Source: Acidimicrobiales bacterium (lineage in GTDB: Bacteria > Actinomycetota > Acidimicrobiia > Acidimicrobiales > Acidimicrobilacustridaceae). Taken from it: a stretch of DNA of 13,208 nt. Made by a program: the position numbers and the translations under genes. The first letter of the stretch is position 1. Each line of letters opens with the position of its first letter. The DNA is taken from assembly GCA_023264135.1 (NCBI GenBank), contig JALQSZ010000020.1:1-13208 (forward strand). Reading direction: 5' to 3'. A model generated the notes under the pieces. That model worked only from the letters and a program-made list of their open reading frames with translations, was not told the origin of the DNA and ran no database searches. Below, one piece after another: positions 7,196 to 13,148 of the stretch.

Positions 7196-7558
7196 TCAGT
7201 CTCCGTCACCGAAAGGAGTGAAGAAGCACGAGTAATTGCCCGTATGGCATGCACCCTTGCCCTCTTGCTCAACGATGAACAGCAGCGTGTCGCCATCGCA
7301 GTCGTAATAGGCCTCGCGCACATACTGGCGATCGCCCGAGGTTTCGCCCTTGCACCAATATTCCTGACGTGAACGGCTCCAGAACCAGGTTCGACCAGTC
7401 GCAAAGGTTTGGCGAAGAGAATCGGCGTTCATCCACGCCATCATCAACACTTTGCCTGTGCCTTGTTCCTGCACGATCGCAGGAACAAGGCCATCGGCGT
7501 TATAGGTCACTGCGTCCAATTGTTCGGCAGTGACGTCGATCGGGATGCTTTCGGGCAT
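7196..7558 (-). CDS. hisI: Phosphoribosyl-AMP cyclohydrolase
   Basis: Opens the adenine ring of PR-AMP in the third step of histidine synthesis; a zinc- and magnesium-dependent dimer. At 120 residues it is the monofunctional form with no fused HisE pyrophosphohydrolase. Family motifs are MMAWMN (39-44), [20 protein letters not shown] (56-75), the metal-binding DCDGD (86-90, C87), ACHTG (103-107, C104 and H105) and C111. The start is the ATG at 7558. No Shine-Dalgarno is present, but TAGCGT lies 6 bases upstream, so the mRNA may be leaderless. It is followed two bases later by trpE and separated from the other his genes by the hydrolase/GroES-like pair. Confidence 0.97.
   Translation of the reverse strand: MPESIPIDVTAEQLDAVTYNADGLVPAIVQEQGTGKVLMMAWMNADSLRQTFATGRTWFWSRSRQEYWCKGETSGDRQYVREAYYDCDGDTLLFIVEQEGKGACHTGNYSCFFTPFGDGD
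7201..7204 (-). promoter_or_regulatory. Shine-Dalgarno site deciding the trpE TTG start
   Basis: GGAG inside the last codons of hisI, 7 bases before the TTG at 7193. No ATG or GTG is available near the conserved N-terminus. Confidence 0.6.
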
Positions 7559-7564
7559 GACGCC

Positions 7565-7570
7565 ACGCTA
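7565..7570 (-). promoter_or_regulatory. Possible -10 box of a leaderless hisI-trpE promoter
   Basis: TAGCGT ends exactly 6 bases before the hisI ATG, in the 58-base gap after the GroES-like gene. It lies within the same 12-base sequence found before trpF. It would drive hisI, trpE, ygfZ and the J-domain gene. No clear -35 is seen. Confidence 0.5.
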
Positions 7571-7576
7571 GCGGCG
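7565..7576 (-). repeat. 12-base element shared with the trpF upstream region, copy 2
   Basis: CGCCGCTAGCGT on the minus strand, identical to 1661-1672 and with the same 6-base distance to the following start codon. Flanking bases can form a short stem (ACGCC/GGCGT, 8-base loop), far weaker than the trpF hairpin. Confidence 0.7.
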
Positions 7577-7616
7577 TGTCTGACCGCCGACGAACGGAGT
7601 TTCCGACGCCACTCGC

Positions 7617-7985
7617 TTAGAGATAGAGCCCGGTACTTCCTTCGGAAAGTCGCTCCGACGCCACTGCGTGAACATCGCGTTCGCGCAAGATGATGTAGTC
7701 CTCACCGCGCACTTCGACTTCGTAGCGATCCTCAGGGCTGAACAGCACCTGATCGCCAGGTTCCATCGATCGGACGTTTGGTCCTACGGCCATGACCTCG
7801 GCCCACACCAATCGCTTTCCGATTTGCGCAGTCGCGGGGATGAGAATTCCGCCCGTAGAGCGCCGTTCACCTTCTGGTCCGCCCAAGTGCACAAGCACTC
7901 GGTCGTTGAGCATTTGAATAGGAAGCTTCTCGCCGTCGGCGCCTACGCCCTCAGTGAGTCGGTCAGTGGTCTGCGAAGAGGTCAC
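7617..7985 (-). CDS. GroES-like (Cpn10 fold) protein
   Basis: A 122-residue Cpn10-family protein. The core runs from about residue 22 to 108: PIQMLNDRVLVHLGG (22-36), a mobile-loop region EGERRSTGGILIP (38-50), VWAEVMAVGPN (60-70), GDQVLF (77-82), and YIILRERDVHAV (97-108). True GroES forms a heptameric lid on GroEL, with the mobile loop as the contact. This one differs in a roughly 21-residue N-terminal extension, a tryptophan after the loop, and a conserved-looking tail ending STGLYL, matching an actinobacterial side family of GroES as I recall it. No groEL is adjacent. The start is the GTG at 7985, with TACCGT 6 bases upstream; the ATG at 7913 would cut into the core and is less likely. 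It is divergent from the hydrolase. Confidence 0.85.
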   Translation of the reverse strand: MTSSQTTDRLTEGVGADGEKLPIQMLNDRVLVHLGGPEGERRSTGGILIPATAQIGKRLVWAEVMAVGPNVRSMEPGDQVLFSPEDRYEVEVRGEDYIILRERDVHAVASERLSEGSTGLYL

Positions 7986-7990
7986 GCCAC

Positions 7991-8002
7991 GACGGTACCG
8001 TC
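7991..8002. promoter_or_regulatory. Palindromic divergent promoter (mirror-image -10 boxes)
   Basis: GACGGTACCGTC is a perfect 12-base palindrome in the 24-base gap between the divergent GTG starts at 7985 and 8010. It supplies TACCGT on each strand, the two boxes sharing the central TA. The minus-strand box ends 6 bases before the GroES-like start and the plus-strand box 8 bases before the hydrolase start, so both mRNAs could be leaderless. The same palindrome could alternatively be an operator. Confidence 0.55.
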
Positions 8003-8009
8003 TCCATCC

Positions 8010-8657
8010 GTGACCGACGACTTCGCTCCCCGCTCGCTACGGCTCTTGACGTCCGATGGCCTTTCACTAGAGGCCGAACTTGTGATTCCCGACGACGCAC
8101 GAGCTGCGGTGGTGTTGTGCCACCCTCACCCGCAACAGGGCGGCACCATGACCTCGCTTGTCACCAGCGAACTCTTTCGCTCATTGCCGTCATCAGGTTT
8201 GGCGGTGTTGCGTTTCAATTTCCGCGGCGTTGGAACGTCTGAAGGGGAGCACGAGTTCGGCGTCGGCGAAGCGCTCGACATCGTTGCCGCGATCGACACG
8301 ATGAGTGCCGAATGTCCTGACCTTCCACTCTTCCTCTCTGGCTGGTCATTCGGCGCCGATACATCGCTCTCGCTGCTCGATTCCCGCATCGCTGCGTGGT
8401 TGGCATGCGCGCCCCCATTGCGCGTACTTCCACTCGAGACGCTCACTGCCGCTGCCGGCTCTGACCCTCGCCCGAAACTGCTCATCGTCCCCGAACATGA
8501 TCAGTTTCGGAATCCCGACTCCGCCCGCGAGGCAACTGAATCGTGGCTGAACACCGAAGTCGTTGCCGTTGCCGGTGCCGATCACTTTTTTGTTGGCCGC
8601 ACCCACAAAGTTGCAGCGCTTATCGTCGCAACTATTGACGCCTACGAAGCGCCGTAG
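8010..8657 (+). CDS. Alpha/beta hydrolase
   Basis: The only plus-strand gene. The 215-residue product is a cytosolic alpha/beta hydrolase resembling the COG2945 group: oxyanion region LCHPHPQQGGTM (36-47), FNFRGVGTSEG (69-79), the nucleophile elbow GWSFGA with S113, probable acid D164 in PEHDQF, and catalytic H192 in GADHFF. No signal peptide, lid domain or substrate-specific feature is seen, so the substrate is unknown (ester, thioester or peptide are possible). The frame is open further upstream to an ATG at 7668, but that stretch is antisense to the GroES-like gene, and similarity to hydrolases begins just after the GTG at 8010. It ends 11 bases from the hisF stop, tail to tail. Confidence 0.87.
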   Translation: MTDDFAPRSLRLLTSDGLSLEAELVIPDDARAAVVLCHPHPQQGGTMTSLVTSELFRSLPSSGLAVLRFNFRGVGTSEGEHEFGVGEALDIVAAIDTMSAECPDLPLFLSGWSFGADTSLSLLDSRIAAWLACAPPLRVLPLETLTAAAGSDPRPKLLIVPEHDQFRNPDSAREATESWLNTEVVAVAGADHFFVGRTHKVAALIVATIDAYEAP

Positions 8658-8668
8658 TCGCGGTCGCA

Positions 8669-9442
8669 TTACGGACGAACGTTCACGCCCGCCGCAATCA
8701 TGTGATCTTTCGCGTCGGCAATTGCGTGATCATCGAAATGAAAAATCGAAGCAGCGAGCACAGCATCTGCACCGCCCAGAACGACTCCGTCGACCAGATG
8801 ATCGAGATCTCCGACTCCGCCCGAGGCGATCACCGGTACACCCACTGCGTCGGAGACGGCGCGGGTGAGACCCAGATCGAAACCCTCCTTGGTTCCGTCG
8901 CGATCCATCGAGGTGAGAAGAATCTCACCCGCGCCGAGCGTTTCAGCACGTTGCGCCCATTCGATGACATCGATTCCGGTTGGAGTGCGTCCCCCCGCGA
9001 CATAAACCTCCCAGCCTTCACTTGCACTTCCATCGACAGCACGGCGACGCGCGTCGATCGCGCACACGACACATTGGTTTCCAAAGACTTCAGCAATTTC
9101 GCTGATGAGTTCCGGCCGCGCAACCGCAGCACTATTCACGGAAACTTTGTCGGCTCCGGCACGCAACATCGTGCGAGCGTCGTCGACTGTTCGGATTCCC
9201 CCACCGATCGTGAACGGGATGAATACTTGCTCAGCAGTTCGACGGACGACATCGACCATTGTCTCGCGGCCGTCTGATGTTGCAGTGATATCGAGAAACA
9301 CGAGTTCATCGGCACCGTCGGCGTCGTAACGAGCGGCGAGTTCAACGGGGTCACCGGCATCGCGCAGGCCAACAAAGTTCACGCCTTTCACAACGCGACC
9401 ATCGGTGACGTCGAGACACGGAATGATGCGAGCGGTCTTCAT
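8669..9442 (-). CDS. hisF: Imidazole glycerol phosphate synthase, cyclase subunit
   Basis: Uses ammonia from HisH to convert PRFAR to imidazole glycerol phosphate and AICAR; the AICAR feeds purine synthesis. A 257-residue (beta/alpha)8 barrel. Starting at the ATG at 9442 places catalytic D11 in IIPCLDV and D130 in VCAID exactly at the numbering of well-studied HisF proteins; C9, GRVVKGVNF (15-23), TIGGGIR (78-84), DRDGTKEGF (180-188) and ASGGVG (206-211) are also present. A TTG at 9448, directly after the methyltransferase stop, is in frame but would add two unsupported residues. With only 6 bases between the genes and no promoter-like box, expression probably depends on the methyltransferase transcript. 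The partner HisH is three genes upstream. Confidence 0.97.
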   Translation of the reverse strand: MKTARIIPCLDVTDGRVVKGVNFVGLRDAGDPVELAARYDADGADELVFLDITATSDGRETMVDVVRRTAEQVFIPFTIGGGIRTVDDARTMLRAGADKVSVNSAAVARPELISEIAEVFGNQCVVCAIDARRRAVDGSASEGWEVYVAGGRTPTGIDVIEWAQRAETLGAGEILLTSMDRDGTKEGFDLGLTRAVSDAVGVPVIASGGVGDLDHLVDGVVLGGADAVLAASIFHFDDHAIADAKDHMIAAGVNVRP

Positions 9443-9448
9443 GATCAA

Positions 9449-10072
9449 TCAGGCCACGCGTCGAACGCGAACAAGTGTGTCGATCGCCGTACGTTCGCCG
9501 TCGTCAGTTTGCACCGTACGTTCAATACGACCCGCTTTCTCGGTGACAAGTTCGACATCGAGCGAAACTTCCGCGGCAGTCAGGTCGTCGAGAATGTCTT
9601 CGGCGGTGAGCAAGAACGCCGGATTCTGCGGACCTCCGTACCCTTCCGTCAGGTTGAGTAGGTCATGACCGACCAACACCAACGTGCCACCAACTCCAAG
9701 AGCACGAACGGCGGTCGTCATCGACGCCCGTCGCTCTTCAGCCGCAAGTTGCAAATAGAAAACTGCAACGAGGTCGAATCCTTCGGTTGGTGGTTCCCAC
9801 GTCGTGGCATCTGCGACAACCCACGTCGCCTCGACGCCATTGTCGGCGGCGAGCGTTCGCCCTTTTTGAATACCTACGTCAGAGAAATCGACACCAGTAA
9901 CGGTCCAACCTTGTTTCGCCAACCACACCGCATTTCGACCCTCGCCACATGCGAGATCGACTGCGGTTCCTGGGGTGAGGTCAGCCACCTCGGGCGGGAG
10001 GAACTGATTCGGCTCGCCCTTCCAGATGAGTTCAGACGTGTCGTACCGAGCGTTCCAGTCGGAGGCATCCAT
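9449..10072 (-). CDS. Class I SAM-dependent methyltransferase
   Basis: A 207-residue Rossmann methyltransferase. It begins WNARYDTSELIWKGEPNQFL, resembling the TehB/thiopurine-methyltransferase-like small-molecule enzymes. The SAM-binding motif I VDLACGEGRNA is at 38-48, the acidic end of strand 2 VDFSD at 61-65, the adenine-region VADAT at 86-90, and motif-IV-like LVAVFYLQL at 101-109. No substrate domain is present, so the target is unknown. It sits between hisA and hisF, 34 bases after hisA and 6 before hisF, which suggests co-expression with histidine synthesis but does not prove a role in it. The start is the ATG at 10072, with TAGACT 6 bases upstream and no Shine-Dalgarno. Confidence 0.88.
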   Translation of the reverse strand: MDASDWNARYDTSELIWKGEPNQFLPPEVADLTPGTAVDLACGEGRNAVWLAKQGWTVTGVDFSDVGIQKGRTLAADNGVEATWVVADATTWEPPTEGFDLVAVFYLQLAAEERRASMTTAVRALGVGGTLVLVGHDLLNLTEGYGGPQNPAFLLTAEDILDDLTAAEVSLDVELVTEKAGRIERTVQTDDGERTAIDTLVRVRRVA

Positions 10073-10078
10073 CGGCGA

Positions 10079-10084
10079 AGTCTA
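10079..10084 (-). promoter_or_regulatory. Possible -10 box of a leaderless methyltransferase-hisF promoter
   Basis: TAGACT ends exactly 6 bases before the ATG at 10072, within the 34-base gap after hisA. No ribosome site is visible. It would let the methyltransferase and hisF be transcribed apart from hisD-hisA. Confidence 0.45.
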
Positions 10085-10106
10085 GGACCGCTCAGGTTTC
10101 GCTCAT

Positions 10107-10838
10107 TCAGGGATTCGGAACAACTACGTCGAGTGCGTCTTGCAACGTGAATGCACCTTCGTAGAGAGCTCGGCCAACAATCGCTCCTGACAAGCGGCGG
10201 CCAGCGGATCGAAGTCCTTCAAGAGCAGCGATGTCCGCAAGCGTTCCAACGCCACCCGATGCGATTACGGGAAGTTCAGTCGCTTCAAGAACTTCTCCGA
10301 GACCGTCGAGGTCTGGCCCTTCGAGCGTCCCGTCGCGTCCGATCTCGGTGACAATGAGCGCTTCCACACCCGCATCGGCAAAACCACGAGCAACGTCGAG
10401 AAGATCTTGGCCGGAGCCTTCTTCCCATCCACGCACCGCGACTTCACGCCCACGCGCATCGAGACCGACAGCAACGGCGTGGCGCGACGCGAGTGTTCGA
10501 ACGAGTTCGGGATTCTCGAGTGCGGCAGTTCCGAGTACGACACGAGCAACACCCGCGTCGAATAACGCCTCTGCTGCTTCTTCACTACGAACCCCGCCAC
10601 CAGTTTGAATTGGCACGTCGACGGCTTCGCAGATCGCAGCGATCACTTCGCGATTGAGTGGCGAACCTGTACGCGCTGCATCGAGATCCACAACATGGAT
10701 CCAACGCGCGCCCGCGTCAGCAAAAACTTTCGCCTGTGCAACGGGATCGTTGTTGTAGACGGTCTCTCGCGAATAGTCGCCCTGATACAAGCGCACGGCC
10801 TGACCGTTCAGAAGATCAATAGCGGGATACAGCTCCAT
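10107..10838 (-). CDS. hisA: ProFAR isomerase, HisA type
   Basis: Amadori isomerase converting ProFAR to PRFAR in histidine synthesis. The ATG at 10838 gives 243 residues and puts the catalytic aspartates at D8 (YPAIDL) and D127 (VGLDARG), with T164 in VTEIGRDG, in line with characterised HisA. Phosphate sites are GGGVR (80-84), GTAALENP (103-110) and ASGGVGTL (193-200). The segment PIQTGGGVR is HisA-like; PriA, the dual HisA/TrpF enzyme of many actinobacteria, typically reads ELSGGIR there. With trpF present nearby, a HisA-only function is expected. The ATG shares one base with the hisH stop (TGATG). A TTG one codon upstream is an alternative without support. VTEI replaces the more common TDI. 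Confidence 0.95.
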   Translation of the reverse strand: MELYPAIDLLNGQAVRLYQGDYSRETVYNNDPVAQAKVFADAGARWIHVVDLDAARTGSPLNREVIAAICEAVDVPIQTGGGVRSEEAAEALFDAGVARVVLGTAALENPELVRTLASRHAVAVGLDARGREVAVRGWEEGSGQDLLDVARGFADAGVEALIVTEIGRDGTLEGPDLDGLGEVLEATELPVIASGGVGTLADIAALEGLRSAGRRLSGAIVGRALYEGAFTLQDALDVVVPNP

Positions 10839-11476
10839 CAACTTCCAACCTTCAGACGAGCGGCGTCGACGAAACCCCGCAGAATTTCGAGTCCAATTGT
10901 TCCTGATTTCTCAGGGTGGAACTGCGTGGCCCACAGCCCATCGCGCTCCACAGCGGCAGCGACAGGGCCGCCGTAATCGCAGGTCGCGATCACTGAGTCC
11001 CCATCGGCATCGGCGGCATACGAATGCACGAAATACACCCACACCGGATCCTGCACGGTCTCGAACAGACGACTCGGTCGACGAACATCGACAAGGTTCC
11101 ACTGCATCTGCGGACGCTTCACCGTGTCGGGGAGCAAACGAAGCCGACCAGGCAACACGCCAAGTCCGACTGCACCCGGCGACTCTTCGGAACCTTCGTA
11201 GAGCATCTGCATTCCCACACAGACTCCGAGAAAGGGTCGGCTGTCGTTTGCTGCGTTAATCGCAATTTCGTCGAGACCGCATGCGCGCAATGCGTCCATA
11301 CACGCGCCAAAGGCACCAACGCCCGGAAGTACCACGGCGTCGGCATCCGCGATGAGGCCGCTATCAGCAGTAAGACGCGCATCGGCGCCAACGCGTTCAA
11401 GCGCTTTCTGTGCCGAGCGAAGGTTGCCGATCCCGTAATCAAGTACCGCAACGAGCGGTCGATCTTCGTTGGTCAC
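10838..11476 (-). CDS. hisH: Imidazole glycerol phosphate synthase, glutaminase subunit
   Basis: Class I glutamine amidotransferase that hydrolyses glutamine and channels ammonia to HisF. The 212-residue product has DYGIGNLRS (13-21), LPGVGAFGACM (50-60), the nucleophile C86 in LGVCVGMQ, and catalytic H187 and E189 in QFHPEKSG. The segment usually reading PHMGWN is here RPQMQWN (121-127), with glutamines replacing histidine and glycine; the methionine, tryptophan and asparagine are kept. The start is the GTG at 11476, overlapping the hisB stop by four bases (GTGA), so translation is probably coupled. AAGGGC about 7 bases upstream is a weak ribosome site. Confidence 0.96.
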   Translation of the reverse strand: MTNEDRPLVAVLDYGIGNLRSAQKALERVGADARLTADSGLIADADAVVLPGVGAFGACMDALRACGLDEIAINAANDSRPFLGVCVGMQMLYEGSEESPGAVGLGVLPGRLRLLPDTVKRPQMQWNLVDVRRPSRLFETVQDPVWVYFVHSYAADADGDSVIATCDYGGPVAAAVERDGLWATQFHPEKSGTIGLEILRGFVDAARLKVGS

Positions 11477-12087
11477 AACACGCCCTTGGTGGAAGGAACT
11501 CCCCCACCCTCGATACGAACGGCGTCGCGCAGCGAACGGGCAACACTTTTGAAGGTCGCTTCGACGATGTGGTGCGTATTCACGCCTCGCACCAAGGTGA
11601 TGTGCAGGGTGAGTGCCGCCGAGGTTGCGAAGGCGCGCCAGAACTCTTCGATGAGCTGCGGATCGAACGGCGGATCGCTCAGAATCTTCTGTCCTGGGAA
11701 CTCAACCTCGTACACAAGGAATGGTCGACCGGAAAGATCGAGCGCTACGTCGACAAGCGCTTCATCGAGCGGCACTCGGTTCGAAGCGAATCGCCGAACA
11801 CCAGCCTTATCGCCGAGCGCGAAGGCGAATGCTTCGCCTAACGCGATGCCGACATCTTCAACGGTGTGGTGCGCATCGATCTGAAGGTCGCCTTCGGCCC
11901 GAACGATGAGATCGAAACCTCCGTGGCGACCTAGCTGGGCAAGCATGTGATCGAAGAAGGGAAGACCAGTCGACGTTTCGTGACGACCCTGACCATCGAG
12001 ATCGATTTCAATCACGATCGATGTTTCGGACGTTGCACGGGCGACGGTTGCTGCTCGGCGACCGTCGTCGGTTCGTGTTGCACTCAC
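11473..12087 (-). CDS. hisB: Imidazoleglycerol-phosphate dehydratase
   Basis: Manganese-dependent dehydratase making imidazole acetol phosphate. At 204 residues it is the monofunctional enzyme, lacking the histidinol phosphatase domain of the enterobacterial HisB. The signatures are TGLPFFDHML (40-49), the metal-binding DAHHTVED (71-78), VPLDEALVD (105-113) and HHIVEATFK (172-180), the two HHxxE motifs supplying the metal ligands. The start is the GTG at 12087, with a four-base GTGA overlap with hisC and a strong AGGAGG 7 bases upstream inside hisC. The AGGAGG lies in a small dyad (GGAGG/CCTCC) too tight to fold on its own. Confidence 0.97.
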   Translation of the reverse strand: MSATRTDDGRRAATVARATSETSIVIEIDLDGQGRHETSTGLPFFDHMLAQLGRHGGFDLIVRAEGDLQIDAHHTVEDVGIALGEAFAFALGDKAGVRRFASNRVPLDEALVDVALDLSGRPFLVYEVEFPGQKILSDPPFDPQLIEEFWRAFATSAALTLHITLVRGVNTHHIVEATFKSVARSLRDAVRIEGGGVPSTKGVL

Positions 12088-13148
12088 TGGAGGGCCTCCT
12101 CAAGAGCGGAAAGAAACAAATCGTCCTCGCCGGGTGTTCCGATCGTGACACGCAAACACCCTTCGAGGCGCGGCCACGACGAACAATTACGAACGAGCAC
12201 CGAGCGATCGACGAGTCGCTGCCAGATTTCGCCACCATCGATTGAACGAGGTCGGAACAGAACGAAGTTCGCACCTGATGGCCACACGTCGACATCGAGT
12301 TCGGAAAGTCGAGCGACCAACCTTCCGCGTTCTTCGACGAGACGACTCACGCGCTCATTCATTTCTTCGAGATGGGCAAGTGCCAGCGTTCCGGCGGCCT
12401 GCTTGAACGCATCAAGGTGATACGGCAACACAACCTTTTCGAGTTCAGCGATGATCCATGCGGGACCGACGAGATAGCCAAGGCGCGATGCCGCCATCGA
12501 CCACGTCTTCGAAAATGTTCTGCTCACAACAAGTGGAACGTCATCGGCAATGAGGACATCGGCCGACCACGGAGCGAACTGCCCGTAGGCCTCGTCGACG
12601 ACAAGGAGTCCGTCGACCGCGGTGACCATCTCGAGAACGGCACGCACAGTTGCTTCGTCGTCGACAACACCAGTTGGATTGTTGGGCGAACAAAGGAAAC
12701 TCACTTGTGGTTTCGCCGAGTCGATGACTCGACGAACTTCGGTGAGGTCGGTCGAAAAATCAGCGGCTCGTTCACCTTCGACGACCGCAGTGCCGGTGAT
12801 TCGTGAGATATGACTGTGCAACGCATAGGTGGGTTCCCATACCGCAGCCGTACGACCCGGCCCACCAAACGTGAGCATGATCGTTTGCAGCACTTCATTC
12901 GAACCGTTCGCAACAAAAATTTGTTCGGGCCCAACGCCGTGGAGTGCACCAATCGCCGTTCGGAGTTCGGTTGCAGCGCGATCTGGGTAGCGGTTCCAAT
13001 CGATCGAACCGAGAGCGTCGACAAGCGCGTTGGTCCAGGCCGCCGGAGGGGCCTCCGGCGACTCGTTGGTGTTGAGGCGGACGGCGACATCGACCTGCGG
13101 TGAGTGATAGCCGTCCATCAGCGCGACATCGTCGCGGGGCGTAATCAT
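12084..13148 (-). CDS. hisC: Histidinol-phosphate aminotransferase
   Basis: PLP fold-type I aminotransferase that converts imidazole acetol phosphate to histidinol phosphate. The 354-residue protein has LNTNESPEAPP (25-35), SNEVLQTI (83-90), SPNNPTG (154-160), DEAYGQF (185-191), the PLP lysine K214 in SRTFSKTW with R222-L-G-Y following, and the substrate-carboxylate arginine R333 in LRVTIGTPGED. The start is the ATG at 13148, whose last two bases plus the next form the hisD stop (ATGA overlap). An inverted repeat of two 9-base arms lies about 90 bases into the gene. Related actinobacterial aromatic aminotransferases look similar, but the position between hisD and hisB makes HisC the clear call. 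Confidence 0.96.
   Translation of the reverse strand: MITPRDDVALMDGYHSPQVDVAVRLNTNESPEAPPAAWTNALVDALGSIDWNRYPDRAATELRTAIGALHGVGPEQIFVANGSNEVLQTIMLTFGGPGRTAAVWEPTYALHSHISRITGTAVVEGERAADFSTDLTEVRRVIDSAKPQVSFLCSPNNPTGVVDDEATVRAVLEMVTAVDGLLVVDEAYGQFAPWSADVLIADDVPLVVSRTFSKTWSMAASRLGYLVGPAWIIAELEKVVLPYHLDAFKQAAGTLALAHLEEMNERVSRLVEERGRLVARLSELDVDVWPSGANFVLFRPRSIDGGEIWQRLVDRSVLVRNCSSWPRLEGCLRVTIGTPGEDDLFLSALEEALQ
12095..12100 (-). promoter_or_regulatory. Shine-Dalgarno site of hisB
   Basis: AGGAGG within the final codons of hisC, 7 bases before the GTG at 12087. It is the best ribosome site in the window and allows independent initiation on hisB within the overlapping hisC-hisB-hisH-hisA run. Confidence 0.75.
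13041..13060. repeat. Perfect 9-base inverted repeat inside hisC
   Basis: CGCCGGAGG and CCTCCGGCG are separated by two bases and encode the SPEAPPA region of HisC (about residues 30-36). Folded in RNA it would give a stem of about 8 pairs with a 4-base loop. The proline/alanine-rich codons may explain it by chance. Confidence 0.6.

Noticed and set aside
7668..8009. Longer upstream start for the hydrolase at an ATG
   Set aside because: The extra 114 residues are antisense to the conserved GroES-like core and show no hydrolase similarity; the GTG at 8010 fits the family start.
8642..8657. Small hairpin (CTACG/CGTAG, 6-base loop) at the hydrolase-hisF convergent ends
   Set aside because: Only five pairs, no T-run on either strand, and it includes hydrolase codons. 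It is not enough to call a terminator, though one would be expected here.
9443..9448. TTG start for hisF directly after the methyltransferase stop
   Set aside because: The ATG two codons later gives the standard numbering of D11 and D130 and needs no unusual start.
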